From the NCBI GenBank assembly GCA_021204285.1, contig JAJPZP010000172.1, forward strand, positions 1 through 15,135: a stretch of DNA of 15,135 nucleotides, written 5' to 3'. The DNA is from Lachnospiraceae bacterium (lineage in GTDB: Bacteria; Bacillota; Clostridia; Lachnospirales; Lachnospiraceae). Positions 14,380 to 15,135 of this stretch are shown here, one piece after another. The first letter of the stretch is position 1, and every line of letters begins with the position of its first letter. The translations under genes and the position numbers were made by a program. A model generated the notes under the pieces. The model ran no database searches. It saw only the letters and a program-made list of their open reading frames with translations, and was not told the origin of the DNA.

Positions 14380-15135
14380 TCAGAAATTGAAATAAATAAA
14401 GGGATTGTGCGCGTTGATCACCAGATAAGAAAGTGAGAACATAAACAATACCATCTGGCATGCAGCCGCCAGTGCATTGCACTGCTCTCCTTTTCCCTTC
14501 GTTTCCCATCTCTCCCGCAGCTTCCGGAACAGCGGTGTACAGCACAGAATTCCCGCAACAAGCGGTACACGATATTCCTCAAGATAAAACAGAGCGGTCG
14601 CATCACCCAGAGCATTCCCGCTTAATCCCAGCATGCTGAGAAGATAATGCCAGGCTATATGCAGCCCCTCTGAGCGGAATAACACCCACAAAAGCAGGAC
14701 AATCAACAGTACAAAGCCGCGGTAACACCAGCCCAGCAGTGGGTACTCCTCCACCCGCCTTTCCATTTTCAGAAGCTTCTCCGCGCAGATGAAGAAGGTA
14801 TAGATCGCTCCCCAGGCAACAAATCCCCAGTTTGCCCCATGCCAGATTCCGGTCAACAGCCAGACCACGCACAGATTGAACACAAGTCTCCGCTTTGTCC
14901 GGACGCGGGAACCACCGAGCGAGATATACACATAATCGCGAAACCACGAGCTTAAGGAAATATGCCATCTGCGCCAGAATTCGGAAATCGTCTTCGAAAT
15001 ATAAGGGTAGTTAAAATTTTCCGGAAAATGGAATCCCAGCATTTTTCCTAAGCCGATCGCCATATCAGAGTATCCTGAGAAATCAAAGAAAATCTGCAGC
15101 ATATAGCAGAGCGCTCCCAGCCATGCCATTGCCAC
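14380..15135 (-). CDS. MBOAT-family O-acyltransferase, AlgI-like (C-terminal part, cut by window edge)
   Basis: The visible 251 residues are the C-terminal half of a membrane-bound O-acyltransferase of the AlgI/DltB class, which moves acyl groups across the membrane for transfer to cell-surface polymers. Signatures include FFDFSGYSDMAIGLG, then FWRRWHISLSSWFRDYVYISLGG, and the catalytic-His motif GIWHGANWGFVAWG (His99 of the visible part). Several hydrophobic segments follow. The end NPFIYFNF is what I expect for this group in clostridia. The true start is beyond position 15135; the first visible codon is GTG but is internal by homology. Its partner, the DHHW/AlgJ-like gene, follows directly, supporting a polysaccharide O-acetylation role. 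The polymer modified cannot be read from this window. Confidence 0.93.
   Translation of the reverse strand: MAMAWLGALCYMLQIFFDFSGYSDMAIGLGKMLGFHFPENFNYPYISKTISEFWRRWHISLSSWFRDYVYISLGGSRVRTKRRLVFNLCVVWLLTGIWHGANWGFVAWGAIYTFFICAEKLLKMERRVEEYPLLGWCYRGFVLLIVLLLWVLFRSEGLHIAWHYLLSMLGLSGNALGDATALFYLEEYRVPLVAGILCCTPLFRKLRERWETKGKGEQCNALAAACQMVLFMFSLSYLVINAHNPFIYFNF

Noticed and set aside
1..15135. CRISPR array, tRNA/rRNA genes, insertion sequences, defence or phage genes
   Set aside because: Looked for on both strands by eye. No regularly spaced repeats, tRNA-like cloverleafs, transposase or phage motifs were seen.

Overview
The window looks like a core chromosomal segment of a low-to-moderate-GC Firmicute, most likely a Lachnospiraceae-type Clostridia. 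This is inferred from the yicC-gmk-rpoZ and era-yqzL-recO-glyRS gene orders, the strong AGGAGG-type ribosome binding sites, the phosphofructokinase family at the left edge, the Enzyme I/HPr types, and the MBOAT plus DHHW-protein pair. Every gene I accept lies on the minus strand, so transcription runs from high to low coordinates. No gene-free stretch exceeds about 120 bases. I see no tRNA, rRNA, CRISPR array, insertion sequence or prophage gene.

Layout in transcription order. (1) 15135-12692: the C-terminal part of an AlgI-like membrane O-acyltransferase, cut by the window edge, followed by a membrane-anchored DHHW/AlgJ-like acetyltransferase partner. Together they look like an envelope or exopolysaccharide O-acetylation module. 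(2) 12651-11175: a MATE efflux transporter with its own near-consensus promoter (TTGACA-17-TAAAAT), surrounded by dyad-symmetric sequence that may be operator sites. (3) 11169-7285: a promoter (TTTCCA-17-TATAAT) followed by a compact unit: yicC (endoribonuclease family), gmk (guanylate kinase), rpoZ (RNA polymerase omega), ptsI (PTS Enzyme I) and ptsH (HPr). It closes with a strong 10-bp hairpin just after ptsH. The small gene remA, usual between yicC and gmk in Firmicutes, is absent. The two PTS genes are in the order ptsI-ptsH, the reverse of the common one, and this HPr has Arg instead of the regulatory Ser46.

(4) 7205-2537: a large M16C (PreP-like) metallopeptidase, era (ribosome-assembly GTPase), a 53-codon YqzL-family gene, and recO (recombination mediator). 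The yqzL gene runs about 65 bases into recO in another frame. (5) 2553-1: a consensus-like promoter (TTGAAA-17-TATACT) sits across the recO stop codon. It should drive a small lipoprotein gene, glyS (dimeric class II glycyl-tRNA synthetase) and the start of a phosphofructokinase gene, probably PPi-dependent. Between the lipoprotein gene and glyS is an 80-base near-perfect inverted repeat, and between glyS and the phosphofructokinase gene an 11-bp stem-loop.

This is mainly a housekeeping region. I found no convincing new multi-gene system. The best leads are the 80-base inverted repeat, the unlisted yqzL gene overlapping recO, the Ser46-less HPr linked to ptsI and rpoZ, and the dyads around the MATE promoter.
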